This document shows positions 43,659 through 50,407 of a stretch of DNA of 50,407 bases, piece by piece; position 1 is the first letter of the stretch; each line of letters begins with the position of its first letter. The position numbers and the translations under genes are program-made. This DNA is from Methylobacterium sp. E-065. GTDB lineage: Bacteria; Pseudomonadota; Alphaproteobacteria; Rhizobiales; Beijerinckiaceae. The notes beneath the pieces were generated by a model. The model searched no databases and had not been told where the DNA came from. It was given only the letters and a program-made list of their open reading frames with translations. The stretch is taken from NCBI RefSeq assembly GCF_022829605.1, contig NZ_JAKSYD010000021.1:1-50407 (forward strand), in the 5' to 3' direction.

Positions 43659-43772
43659 ACCTCATCCTGAGGTGCGGCGAAGCCGCCTCGAAGGAGCACT
43701 CCAGCAGACCGCGCGATCCCTGGATCCCTCCTTCGAGGCCTGCGCCGCGCTCCGGCACCTCAGGAGGAGGAC
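43659..43772. repeat. Dispersed inverted repeat, family B, copy 3
   Basis: The facing arms are CCTCATCCTGAGGTGC with GCCTCGAAGGAG on the left and CTCCTTCGAGGC with GGCACCTCAGGAGG on the right. It sits between ltnD and otnI inside the operon. The right end differs slightly from the consensus (AGGAGG for AGGATG). Confidence 0.8.
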
Positions 43773-43799
43773 GTAGATGGGACAGGCCGTTGCCAAGCG

Positions 43800-44714
43800 T
43801 TACGCCTTCCCCGGCAGCGTCGCGCCCGAGACCTGCGCGTAGAGCCGCGCCACGGAGGCGTCATCGTCCCGGCCCATGCCGGCGCCCGACGCCATCAGGA
43901 ACATCTGCAAGGCCGCGGCCGCCACCGGCACGGGGTATTTTTCCACCCGCGCCATGTCCTGCACGATGCCGAGATCCTTGACGAAGATATCGACCGCGCT
44001 CTTCGGGCTGTAATCCGCATCGAGGATGTGGGGCACCCGGTTCTCGAACATCCAGGAATTGCCGGCGGATTTCGTGATCACCTCGTAGACGCGCCGCAAG
44101 TCGAGACCCTGCTTGGCCGCGAACGCCATCGCCTCACAGGCGGCGGCGATGTGGACGCCCGCGAGCAGCTGATTGATCATCTTGAAGGCCGCGCCCTGGC
44201 CGGCCGCATCGCCGAGTTCGTAGAGCGTGCCCGCCATGGCATCGAGGGCGGGCCGCGCCTTCGCGAAGGCGGCCGCCGAGCCCGAGGCCAGGAAGGTCAG
44301 GCCACCGTCGGCCGCGCGGGCGGCGCCGCCGCTCATCGGGGCGTCGAGGAAGTGGCGGCCGGTGGCCTCCAGCCGGGCCGCCAGGGTGCGCGCGACAGCC
44401 GGGTCCATGGTGGCGGAGGAGACGAACACCGCGCCCCCCGGCATCGCGGCCGCGGCGCCGGCCTCGCCGAACAGCACCGCCTCGGTCTGGGCGGCGTTGA
44501 CCACCACGCTCACCACCACGTCGGCGTCCCGCGCCGCCTCGGCCGGGTTCGGGGCTCCCCGGCCGCCGGCCGCTTCAAAGCGCGCCACCGCCTCCGGGTT
44601 CACGTCGCAGGCGACGACGGAAAACCCCGCCCGCAGGAGCGAGCCGGCCATGCCGGAGCCCATGGAGCCCAGGCCGATCACCGCGGCGCGGCGGGTGGGG
44701 GTGTCGGTGGTCAT
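43800..44714 (-). CDS. ltnD: L-threonate dehydrogenase
   Basis: The product is 304 residues of the 3-hydroxyisobutyrate dehydrogenase family. The Rossmann motif is IGLGSMGSGMAG (13-24), the substrate loop is DAPMSGGAARA, and the catalytic Lys178 lies in AAFKMINQLLAGVH. In this operon it should oxidise C2 of L-threonate to 2-oxo-tetronate. The start at 44714 has AGAGG upstream. A frame open back to 46151 is an artefact of overlapping the transporter gene. Confidence 0.88.
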   Translation of the reverse strand: MTTDTPTRRAAVIGLGSMGSGMAGSLLRAGFSVVACDVNPEAVARFEAAGGRGAPNPAEAARDADVVVSVVVNAAQTEAVLFGEAGAAAAMPGGAVFVSSATMDPAVARTLAARLEATGRHFLDAPMSGGAARAADGGLTFLASGSAAAFAKARPALDAMAGTLYELGDAAGQGAAFKMINQLLAGVHIAAACEAMAFAAKQGLDLRRVYEVITKSAGNSWMFENRVPHILDADYSPKSAVDIFVKDLGIVQDMARVEKYPVPVAAAALQMFLMASGAGMGRDDDASVARLYAQVSGATLPGKA

Positions 44715-44777
44715 GGGAGGCCTCTTGAATTCCACAGGCGGTATCTCATGCGCCCCGTCATCAAGCTCGACGCGCTC

Positions 44778-44803
44778 TCCTCCCCCTTGTGGGGAGGGGA
44801 AAG
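44778..44803. repeat. Minimal family A hairpin, copy 3
   Basis: CTCTCCTCCCCCTTGTGGGG followed by AGGGG carries the CTCCCC-CTTGT-GGGGAG hairpin of the family. It lies between the transporter and ltnD genes, just after the transporter stop on the minus strand. Confidence 0.6.
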
Positions 44804-44806
44804 GCC

Positions 44807-46129
44807 TCAGCGGTTGACCATCCGGGCCGGCGTCACGAACACGCAGATCGAGCCGACCACCAGCATCACGGCCAGTGCGTAGAGGCCGGTGGCGGTGCTG
44901 CCGGTGGCGTCGCGTAGCGCCCCGATCACGTAAGGGCTGACGAAACCCGCCAGATTCCCCACCGAGTTGATCAGCGCGATCCCGGCCGCCGCGCCCGCGC
45001 CGCTCAGGAACGCCGTGGGCAGCGACCAGAACAGGGGCGAGCAGGTCAGCACCCCGGCCGCCGCCACCGAGAGCGCCGCCACCGCCACCGTGGTCGAGCC
45101 GGCATTGGCGGAAACCACGAAGCCCACCGCCCCGATCAGCGCCGGGATGATCAGGTGCCAGCGCCGCTCGCGCATCCGGTCGGCGGAGAGGCCCAGCAGG
45201 ACCATCACCACCGCCGCGCACAGGAACGGGATCGCGCTGATCAGGCCGATGTTGAAGTTGCCCTGCACGCCGGACGCCTTGACGATGGTCGGCATCCAGA
45301 AGGTCAGCCCGTACTGGCCGGTCACGAAGGCGAAGTAGATCAGGCTCATGAACCACACGCGGCCGTTGCGGAACACCGTGGCGATCGAGTGCGGGCTCGT
45401 CTCCTTGCCCTGGTTGTCGGCCGCAATGTCGCGCTCGAGAAGCTGCTTCTCGGCGTCGGTCAGCCACTTCGCCTCGGACGGGCGGTTGTCGAGGTAGAGG
45501 AACACGGCGACGCCGATCAGCACCGCCGGCACCGCCTCGATCAGGAACATCCACTGCCAGCCGGACAGGCCGTGGGTGCCGTTGAGCGCGTCCATGATCC
45601 AGCCGGAGAGCGGGTTGCCGAAGATCCCGGAGATCGGGATCGCCGCCATGAACACCGCGATCACCTTGGCCCGGCGATGGGCGGGGAACCACGAGGTCGT
45701 GTAGAGGATCACGCCCGGATAGAAGCCGGCCTCGGCCAGCCCGAGCAGGAAGCGCATCCCGTAGAAGCTCCATTCGGAGTTCACGAACACGAAGGCGCCG
45801 GAGATGATCCCCCAGGTGACCATGATCCGGGCGATCCAGACCCGGGCGCCGACCCGATGCAGGATCACGTTCGACGGCACCTCGAACAGGAAATAGCCGA
45901 GGAAGAAGATCCCGGCGCCGAGCCCGTAGACCGTCTCGGAGAACTTCAGCTCCTGGGACATCTGGAGCTTGGCGAAGCCGACATTCACCCGGTCGAGATA
46001 CGCCACCACGTAGCAGAGCATCAGGAACGGCACGAGGCGCCAGAACACCTTCGCGTAGGTGCGGTCGGCGAAGGTCTTGTCGTCCGCTTGTGCGGTGGCG
46101 CCCCCGAGCGGGGCGGCTTGGACCGGCAT
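44807..46129 (-). CDS. MFS transporter, anion:cation symporter (ACS) family, probable threonate/erythronate uptake
   Basis: The product is 440 residues with twelve likely hydrophobic segments. LVPFLMLCYVVAYLDRVNVG and LGLAEAGFYPGVILY are typical of the ACS group that imports sugar acids and organic anions, with GIFFLGYFLFEVPSN in helix 2. Position as the first gene of the acid-sugar operon suggests it brings in L-threonate and D-erythronate; this is inference. Its upstream region contains the likely LacI operator. Confidence 0.87.
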   Translation of the reverse strand: MPVQAAPLGGATAQADDKTFADRTYAKVFWRLVPFLMLCYVVAYLDRVNVGFAKLQMSQELKFSETVYGLGAGIFFLGYFLFEVPSNVILHRVGARVWIARIMVTWGIISGAFVFVNSEWSFYGMRFLLGLAEAGFYPGVILYTTSWFPAHRRAKVIAVFMAAIPISGIFGNPLSGWIMDALNGTHGLSGWQWMFLIEAVPAVLIGVAVFLYLDNRPSEAKWLTDAEKQLLERDIAADNQGKETSPHSIATVFRNGRVWFMSLIYFAFVTGQYGLTFWMPTIVKASGVQGNFNIGLISAIPFLCAAVVMVLLGLSADRMRERRWHLIIPALIGAVGFVVSANAGSTTVAVAALSVAAAGVLTCSPLFWSLPTAFLSGAGAAAGIALINSVGNLAGFVSPYVIGALRDATGSTATGLYALAVMLVVGSICVFVTPARMVNR

Positions 46130-46220
46130 GGGCGTTCTCCCTGGTCCGCACGATCCCGCGTCCGGACGAATAGTGGTCTTCGCCGCTCGATGGCGACGTT
46201 GCGCGGAGCGATAACGCAGT

Positions 46221-46236
46221 TTGGCAGCGCTGCCAA
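46221..46236. promoter_or_regulatory. Probable LacI-family operator
   Basis: TTGGCAGCGCTGCCAA is a perfect 16-bp palindrome with the central CG typical of LacI/GalR operators. It lies 92 bases before the transporter start and upstream of lacI. Direct-repeat-like GATAACGCAG and GATAATGCAG flank it. Confidence 0.65.
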
Positions 46237-46287
46237 TCCGGTTGTGCGAGATAATGCAGGCGGCTATGTCAGGTGTCGCAACGCGCC

Positions 46288-46520
46288 CTCTCTCCCGTGC
46301 GGGCTTGCGAATTCACACGTCTCGCTCCGAGGCTGAAAGCTCTCAGGAGAACGCGCTTTTCCCTCCTCCTTGCGGGGAGGGGTCAGGGGTGGGGCAGAAG
46401 GCACCGCCACGCCTGATCCTGCACCACCCCCACCTCCAACTCCTCCCCGCAGGGGGGAGGAGAGAGTGTCGGCGCGTTTGTGTGAACATCGGAGCCCGCA
46501 CGGGAGAGGGGACCCGCGCC
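46288..46520. repeat. MITE-like element, family A, copy 4 (long form)
   Basis: Terminal inverted repeats: CTCTCCCGTGCGGGCT at the left and AGCCCGCACGGGAGAG at the right. Further nested inverted pairs are TTCACAC with GTGTGAA and GGAGGGG with CTCCTCCCC. The core shares CAGGGGTGGG plus GCAGAAGGCACCG with copy 1. No transposase is inside. Confidence 0.7.
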
Positions 46521-46588
46521 CGACCGGATCCGTTCGGCCACTGGGCGCTGTCATCGCATAAGAAAACCGCGCCGGGAGAAGCGGGGCC

Positions 46589-47596
46589 ATGGACGACATC
46601 CAGCCGCCGGGGCGGCTCGTCACCCTCACCGATGTCGCCCGCGCGGCGGGCGTCGGCGAGAGCACGGTCTCGCGGGTCCTGCGCAACCACGGTTCCTATT
46701 CCAAGCGCGCCGGCGAGCGGGTGGCGGAGGCGGTCGCCCGCCTGGGCTACGTGCCGAACCGGCTGGCCGGCAGCCTGGCGGGGCAGGGGGCGAGCGCGCG
46801 GCTCGTCGGCGTCGTGATCCCGTCGCTCGCCAACGTGGTCTTCCCCGACCTGCTGCGGGGCCTGACGGCGGCGCTCGACGCCGAGGGCATCCCCTGCGTG
46901 ATCGGGGTCAGCGACTACGATCCGGACCGGGAGGAGGCGCTGGTTGCCGCGCTCCTGTCCTGGCGCCCGGCGGCGCTGCTGCTCACCGGGCTGGAGCACA
47001 ATCCCGGAACCGTCGCCTTGGCGAAGGCCGGGGGCGTGCGCGTGGTCGAGATGATCGACACGGACGGGGCGGGGATCGACGCGGTCGTCGGCTTCTCCAA
47101 CCGGGCCGTCGGGGCGGCGAGCGCCCGCCACCTCATCGCGCGGGGCTACCGGCGGATCGCCTATCTCGGCCACGACCTCACGATCGATCTCCGGGCGGGC
47201 AAGCGGCTGGCCGGGTTCGAGCATGCCCTGGGGGAAGCGGGTCTGAGGCTTGAGGCCAAAGAAATCCGGCCGGGGCCGTCCTCGCCGGCTTCGGGCCGGG
47301 CGGGGCTGGAGGCGCTGCTGGCGCGCGTTTCCGACCTCGATGCGGTCTACTTCTCCAACGACGACATGGCGCTCGGCGGTTATTTCGCCTGTCTGGCGGC
47401 GGGGCTGGCGGTGCCGGGGCGGCTGGCGCTGTTCGGCTTCAACGGGCTCGACTTCGCGGCCGCGATGCCCCAGCCCCTGTCGACGGTGCGCACGCCGCGC
47501 CTGGAGATCGGCCGCCAGGCCGCCGCTTGCCTGACCGGCGAAGGCCCGAAAAAAATCGATCTCGGATTCGAGCTGATCGAGGGAGCGACCGCATGA
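46589..47596 (+). CDS. LacI-family transcriptional regulator of the acid-sugar locus
   Basis: The product is 335 residues. The N-terminal helix-turn-helix and hinge run from VTLTDVARAAGVGESTVSR to GYVPNRLAGSLA, followed by the periplasmic-binding-like ligand domain (VGVVIPSLANVVFPDLLRG, then VYFSNDDMALGGYFACLAAG). The stop overlaps the start of otnC by ATGA, so it is co-translated with the decarboxylase. It likely represses both itself and the divergent transporter operon via the palindrome at 46221-46236, with an intermediate such as a tetronate as inducer. The role is inferred from position. Confidence 0.9.
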   Translation: MDDIQPPGRLVTLTDVARAAGVGESTVSRVLRNHGSYSKRAGERVAEAVARLGYVPNRLAGSLAGQGASARLVGVVIPSLANVVFPDLLRGLTAALDAEGIPCVIGVSDYDPDREEALVAALLSWRPAALLLTGLEHNPGTVALAKAGGVRVVEMIDTDGAGIDAVVGFSNRAVGAASARHLIARGYRRIAYLGHDLTIDLRAGKRLAGFEHALGEAGLRLEAKEIRPGPSSPASGRAGLEALLARVSDLDAVYFSNDDMALGGYFACLAAGLAVPGRLALFGFNGLDFAAAMPQPLSTVRTPRLEIGRQAAACLTGEGPKKIDLGFELIEGATA

Positions 47597-48273
47597 GCGA
47601 CGAGAGCCGGCTGCGCGAGGAGATCTGCCGCTACGGCCGCTCGCTGTTCGAGCGGGGCCTGACGCCGGGCTCGTCGGGCAACATCTCGCTGCGCCTGCCC
47701 GACGGCGGCTGGCTGGTGACGCCGACCAACGCCTCGCTCGGCTTCCTCGACCCGGCACGGATCTCGCGGCTGGACGAGCAGGGGCGTCTCGTCTCGGGCG
47801 ACAAGCCCACCAAGGAGATCCCGCTGCACAGCGCGCTCTACGAGAGCCGGAGCGAGGCGAAGGCCATCGTCCATCTGCACTCGACCCATGCGGTGGCGGT
47901 GTCGATGCTGCCGGAGATCGACCCGCGGCAGGTGCTGCCGCCGCTGACGCCCTACTACCTGATGCGCACCGGCGGCACGGCGCTGGTGCCCTATTACCGC
48001 CCCGGCGACCCGGCCGTGGCGGACGCGATCCGGGGGCTGGCCGGGAAGTACAGTTCGGTGCTGCTCGCCAATCACGGCCCGGTGGTGGCCGGCGACAGTC
48101 TGGAGGGCGCGGTCTTCGCCACCGAGGAATTGGAAGAGACCGCCAAGCTGTATTTGCTACTTCGCAATCTCAACCCGCGGCAGTTGAGCCCTGGGCAGGT
48201 GGCCGATCTGGTGAGCCATTTCGGGCTGAGCCTGCCGGAGGCCGAGGATCATACCGGGCACGATCACGGGTGA
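47593..48273 (+). CDS. otnC: 3-oxo-tetronate 4-phosphate decarboxylase (class II aldolase family)
   Basis: The product is 226 residues. GLTPGSSGNISLRL binds phosphate, Glu75 in PTKEIPLHSALY is the catalytic acid, and His94 and His96 in IVHLHSTHAVAVS, with a third histidine in LLANHGPVV, bind the metal. This aldolase-fold enzyme decarboxylates 3-oxo-tetronate 4-phosphate to dihydroxyacetone phosphate, ending the pathway. It overlaps lacI by four bases. The only pathway gene on the plus strand. Confidence 0.9.
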   Translation: MSDESRLREEICRYGRSLFERGLTPGSSGNISLRLPDGGWLVTPTNASLGFLDPARISRLDEQGRLVSGDKPTKEIPLHSALYESRSEAKAIVHLHSTHAVAVSMLPEIDPRQVLPPLTPYYLMRTGGTALVPYYRPGDPAVADAIRGLAGKYSSVLLANHGPVVAGDSLEGAVFATEELEETAKLYLLLRNLNPRQLSPGQVADLVSHFGLSLPEAEDHTGHDHG

Positions 48274-48303
48274 GGGCGGTGGGCTCGCACTCCCATCAAA
48301 CCA

Positions 48304-48417
48304 CCTCATCCTGAGGTGCGAGCGCAGCGAGCCTCGAAGGAGCCCTCCAGAAGCCGTACCGATCCCTGGAGCCATCCTTCGAGGCCTCCGCTACGCTCCG
48401 GCGCCTCAGGATGAGGG
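48304..48417. repeat. Dispersed inverted repeat, family B, copy 4
   Basis: Arms CCTCATCCTGAGGTGC with GCCTCGAAGGAG face CATCCTTCGAGGCC with GCGCCTCAGGATGAGG. It lies between the convergent otnC and glyS genes and could terminate both. Confidence 0.8.
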
Positions 48418-48444
48418 CGCAGGGGGGAGCAAGGGCGTCGCGTC

Positions 48445-50407
48445 TTACCCCTCGATCTTGGCGAACTCCGCCACTTCCCGCGTTGCGGCGCGCAGCGCGT
48501 TGAGCAGCAGCAGGCGGTTCTCGCGGAGTTTTGGATCGGGGGCGTTGACGGTGACGTCCTGGAAGAACGCGTCCACCGGCGCCCGCAGCGTCGAGAGTGC
48601 CTGCATGGCCCCGGCGAAATCCTCCCGGGTTACGGCCGCCGAAGCGGTTTCCCGCGCCTTCGCCAGGGCCTCGGCGAGCGCCCGTTCGGCCGGCTCGCCT
48701 GCTGCCGCGAGGGCGGCATCGGGTTCGGAATCGTAGGCGCGGCCGTCCTTCTTCTCCTCGATGCGCAGAATGTTGGCCGCGCGCTTGTAGCCGGCCAGCA
48801 GGTTCTTTCCGTCCTCGGTGTCGAGGAATTGTCCGAGCGCCTCGACCCGGCGGACAACCATCAGCAGGTCGTCTTGGCCGGGCAGGGCGAAGACGGCGTC
48901 GATCAGGTCGTGGCGAGCGCCCTTATCGCGGAGGTAGACTTTGAGGCGGTCGGCGAAGAAGCCGAGGAGATTACCGTCCGAGGCATTGAAGATCCGCGGA
49001 AAGGCCTCGCTCTCCGTTCCTTCTCCAGTGACCGCGGAGACCAAACGTTTGTATGCATTGAATGCGTGCTCAGACAACTTGAGCCGCAATCCATTCTCGA
49101 CCACGATTCGGATCACGCCGAGAGCTGCCCTTCGCAGAGCGAACGGATCCTTGCTGCCGGTGGGCTTTTCGTTGATGAACCAAAAGCCCACCAACGTGTC
49201 GAGCTTGTCGGCAAGCGCCACCGCGATGGACACCGGATCGCTCGGCACCCGATCCGAGGGACCAACCGGCTTGTAATGCTCCTCGAGCGCCGCGCAGACG
49301 CTCGGGTGCTCGCCCTGAAGCGCCGCGTATTTGCGCCCCATCAGCCCCTGCAACTCCGGAAACTCACCGACCATCTCGGTGACGAGGTCGGCCTTGGCGA
49401 GGCGCGCCGCGCGCTCGGCGAGCGCCGGATCCGCGCCGACCACCGGCGCGAGTTCCTTGGCCAAGGCGGCGATGCGGGCGATCCGCTCGCCCTGCGTGCC
49501 GAGCTTCTCGTGGAAGACGATCGTATCGAGCTTGGGCAGCCGATCTTCCAGACGGATCGCCTTGTCGGTCTCCCAGAAGAATTTCGCATCCGACAGGCGC
49601 GCCCGCACCACCCGCTCGTTGCCGGCGGTGATCGCCTGCCCGCCATCCGAAGCCACGAGGTTCGAGACCAGGATGAAGGCCGGGGCCAAATCCTCCGAGC
49701 CGCCCTTGCGCAGCACGAAGCACTTCTGGTTCGCCCGGATCGTCGCGCGGATCGCCTCGGCGGGGATGTCGAGGAAGGCGTCGTCGAACGAGCCCATCAG
49801 CACCACCGGCCATTCCACGAGGCCCGAGACCTCGTCCAGCAGGCCCTCATCCTCCACGAGGTCGAGACCCCGGGCGAAGGCGAGGTCGCGGGCGTCGTGC
49901 AGGATCACGTCCTTGCGCCGCTCGGGATCGAGGATGACCTTCGCCCGTTCCAGCGCCTGGATGTAGTCGTCGAACCGGCGCACCTCGATCGCCTCGGGGG
50001 CGAGGAAGCGGTGGCCGTAGGTCGTGGTGCCGGCCGCGATCCCGCCGACCGAGGACGGCACGACCTCCGGCGTCTCGGTCTCCGGCCCGAAGGTGGCGAC
50101 GATCGATTGCAGCGGGCGCACCCAGCGCAAGGCGCCCGGCTCGGCCGAGGCCGCACCCCAGCGCATGGATTTCGGCCAGGGGAAATTCTTGATGATCTCG
50201 GGCAGGAGTTCGGCCAGGACGTCCAGCGTCTCGCGGCCGGGGCGCTCGATCACCGCGAGGTAGAACTCGCCCTTCTTGGGATCGGTAACCGTCGTGGCCT
50301 GATCGAGGCTCGCCAGCCCCGCGCCCTTCAGGAAGCCTTGGACCGCCGCCTCGGGTGCGCCGACCCGCGGGCCCCGGCGCTCCTCGCGCACCGCCTCGCC
50401 CCGGGCG
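48445..50407 (-). CDS. glyS: Glycyl-tRNA synthetase beta subunit, cut by the window edge
   Basis: About 654 residues are present; the N-terminus is beyond the right edge. [32 protein letters not shown] and [12 protein letters not shown], followed by [35 protein letters not shown] and [16 protein letters not shown], are the GlyS core, and the C-terminal helical anticodon-binding part ends in [20 protein letters not shown]. With GlyQ it charges tRNA-Gly. The paired glyQ gene would be expected upstream, outside the window. Confidence 0.97.
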   Translation of the reverse strand, partial: ARGEAVREERRGPRVGAPEAAVQGFLKGAGLASLDQATTVTDPKKGEFYLAVIERPGRETLDVLAELLPEIIKNFPWPKSMRWGAASAEPGALRWVRPLQSIVATFGPETETPEVVPSSVGGIAAGTTTYGHRFLAPEAIEVRRFDDYIQALERAKVILDPERRKDVILHDARDLAFARGLDLVEDEGLLDEVSGLVEWPVVLMGSFDDAFLDIPAEAIRATIRANQKCFVLRKGGSEDLAPAFILVSNLVASDGGQAITAGNERVVRARLSDAKFFWETDKAIRLEDRLPKLDTIVFHEKLGTQGERIARIAALAKELAPVVGADPALAERAARLAKADLVTEMVGEFPELQGLMGRKYAALQGEHPSVCAALEEHYKPVGPSDRVPSDPVSIAVALADKLDTLVGFWFINEKPTGSKDPFALRRAALGVIRIVVENGLRLKLSEHAFNAYKRLVSAVTGEGTESEAFPRIFNASDGNLLGFFADRLKVYLRDKGARHDLIDAVFALPGQDDLLMVVRRVEALGQFLDTEDGKNLLAGYKRAANILRIEEKKDGRAYDSEPDAALAAAGEPAERALAEALAKARETASAAVTREDFAGAMQALSTLRAPVDAFFQDVTVNAPDPKLRENRLLLLNALRAATREVAEFAKIEG

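Larger units (their letters stand above)
46130..46588. other. Divergent intergenic region of the acid-sugar locus
   Basis: These 459 bases hold the palindromic operator (46221-46236) near the transporter and a 230-bp family A repeat (46288-46520) near lacI. Both promoters should be here, but their -35/-10 boxes are not clear; TTGGCA within the palindrome resembles a -35 for the leftward transcript. No gene is present. Confidence 0.6.

Noticed and set aside
43800..46151. 783-residue frame that would fuse a new N-terminus to LtnD
   Set aside because: The upstream part overlaps the MFS gene in another frame and is Arg/Gly-rich; LtnD has its own start and ribosome binding site at 44714.

Overview
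The window is GC-rich, densely coded chromosomal DNA from an alphaproteobacterium of the order Rhizobiales/Hyphomicrobiales, most likely Methylobacterium or Methylorubrum. This assignment is an inference. It rests on a giant apolipoprotein-like coiled-coil protein resembling the growth-pole ring proteins of Rhizobiales, an OlsB-type ornithine-lipid acyltransferase, an hsp20 gene behind a ROSE-type RNA thermometer, a perfect CtrA-type box, and several families of structured intergenic repeats typical of such genomes. No rRNA, tRNA, CRISPR array, phage or intact insertion sequence was seen.

Layout. Positions 1-459 hold a leftward SOS-like promoter and a repeat. 460-7743 (-) is the giant coiled-coil membrane protein. 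7.8-9.1 kb holds an Hpt protein, a [2Fe-2S] ferredoxin and an orphan antitoxin-like protein. 9.6-19.1 kb carries a CoxE-like VWA protein and its usual MoxR ATPase partner, separated by about 6.7 kb. That gap holds a small unknown protein, an AraC regulator beside an AT-rich island, a Kef-type antiporter and a two-gene membrane cassette of unknown function under a CtrA-like box. SixA follows MoxR. 19.2-24 kb has an alpha/beta hydrolase, thermometer-controlled hsp20, olsB, a helix-turn-helix protein, a Kdo hydroxylase and an ABM-domain protein. 24.2-30.8 kb has a thioester alpha-2-macroglobulin and an MscS channel. 30.8-33.4 kb has vapBC and recQ. 33.4-40.4 kb has a membrane hydrolase, purL-bolA-DUF29-grxD, a methyltransferase and rlmN.

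The right end (40.4-48.3 kb) is a complete four-carbon acid-sugar catabolic locus: denD, otnK, otnI, ltnD and an MFS transporter on the minus strand, with a LacI regulator and otnC diverging from them. Together these genes should take up L-threonate and D-erythronate, oxidise them to 2-oxo-tetronate, then isomerise, phosphorylate and decarboxylate it to dihydroxyacetone phosphate. A perfect 16-bp palindrome with a central CG is the likely LacI operator. The last gene is glyS, cut by the window edge.

The less expected signals are regulatory or structural: the ROSE thermometer with its heat-shock promoter, the vapBC promoter lying inside its own operator, the LexA-like promoter at the left edge, the CtrA-like box before the unknown cassette, a 45-bp palindrome before the macroglobulin gene, the 33-residue (3 x 11) repeats of the giant protein, and different repeat elements placed at three junctions of the acid-sugar operon. 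Dedicated searches are needed to say whether the membrane cassette at 15.4-17.3 kb has been described before.
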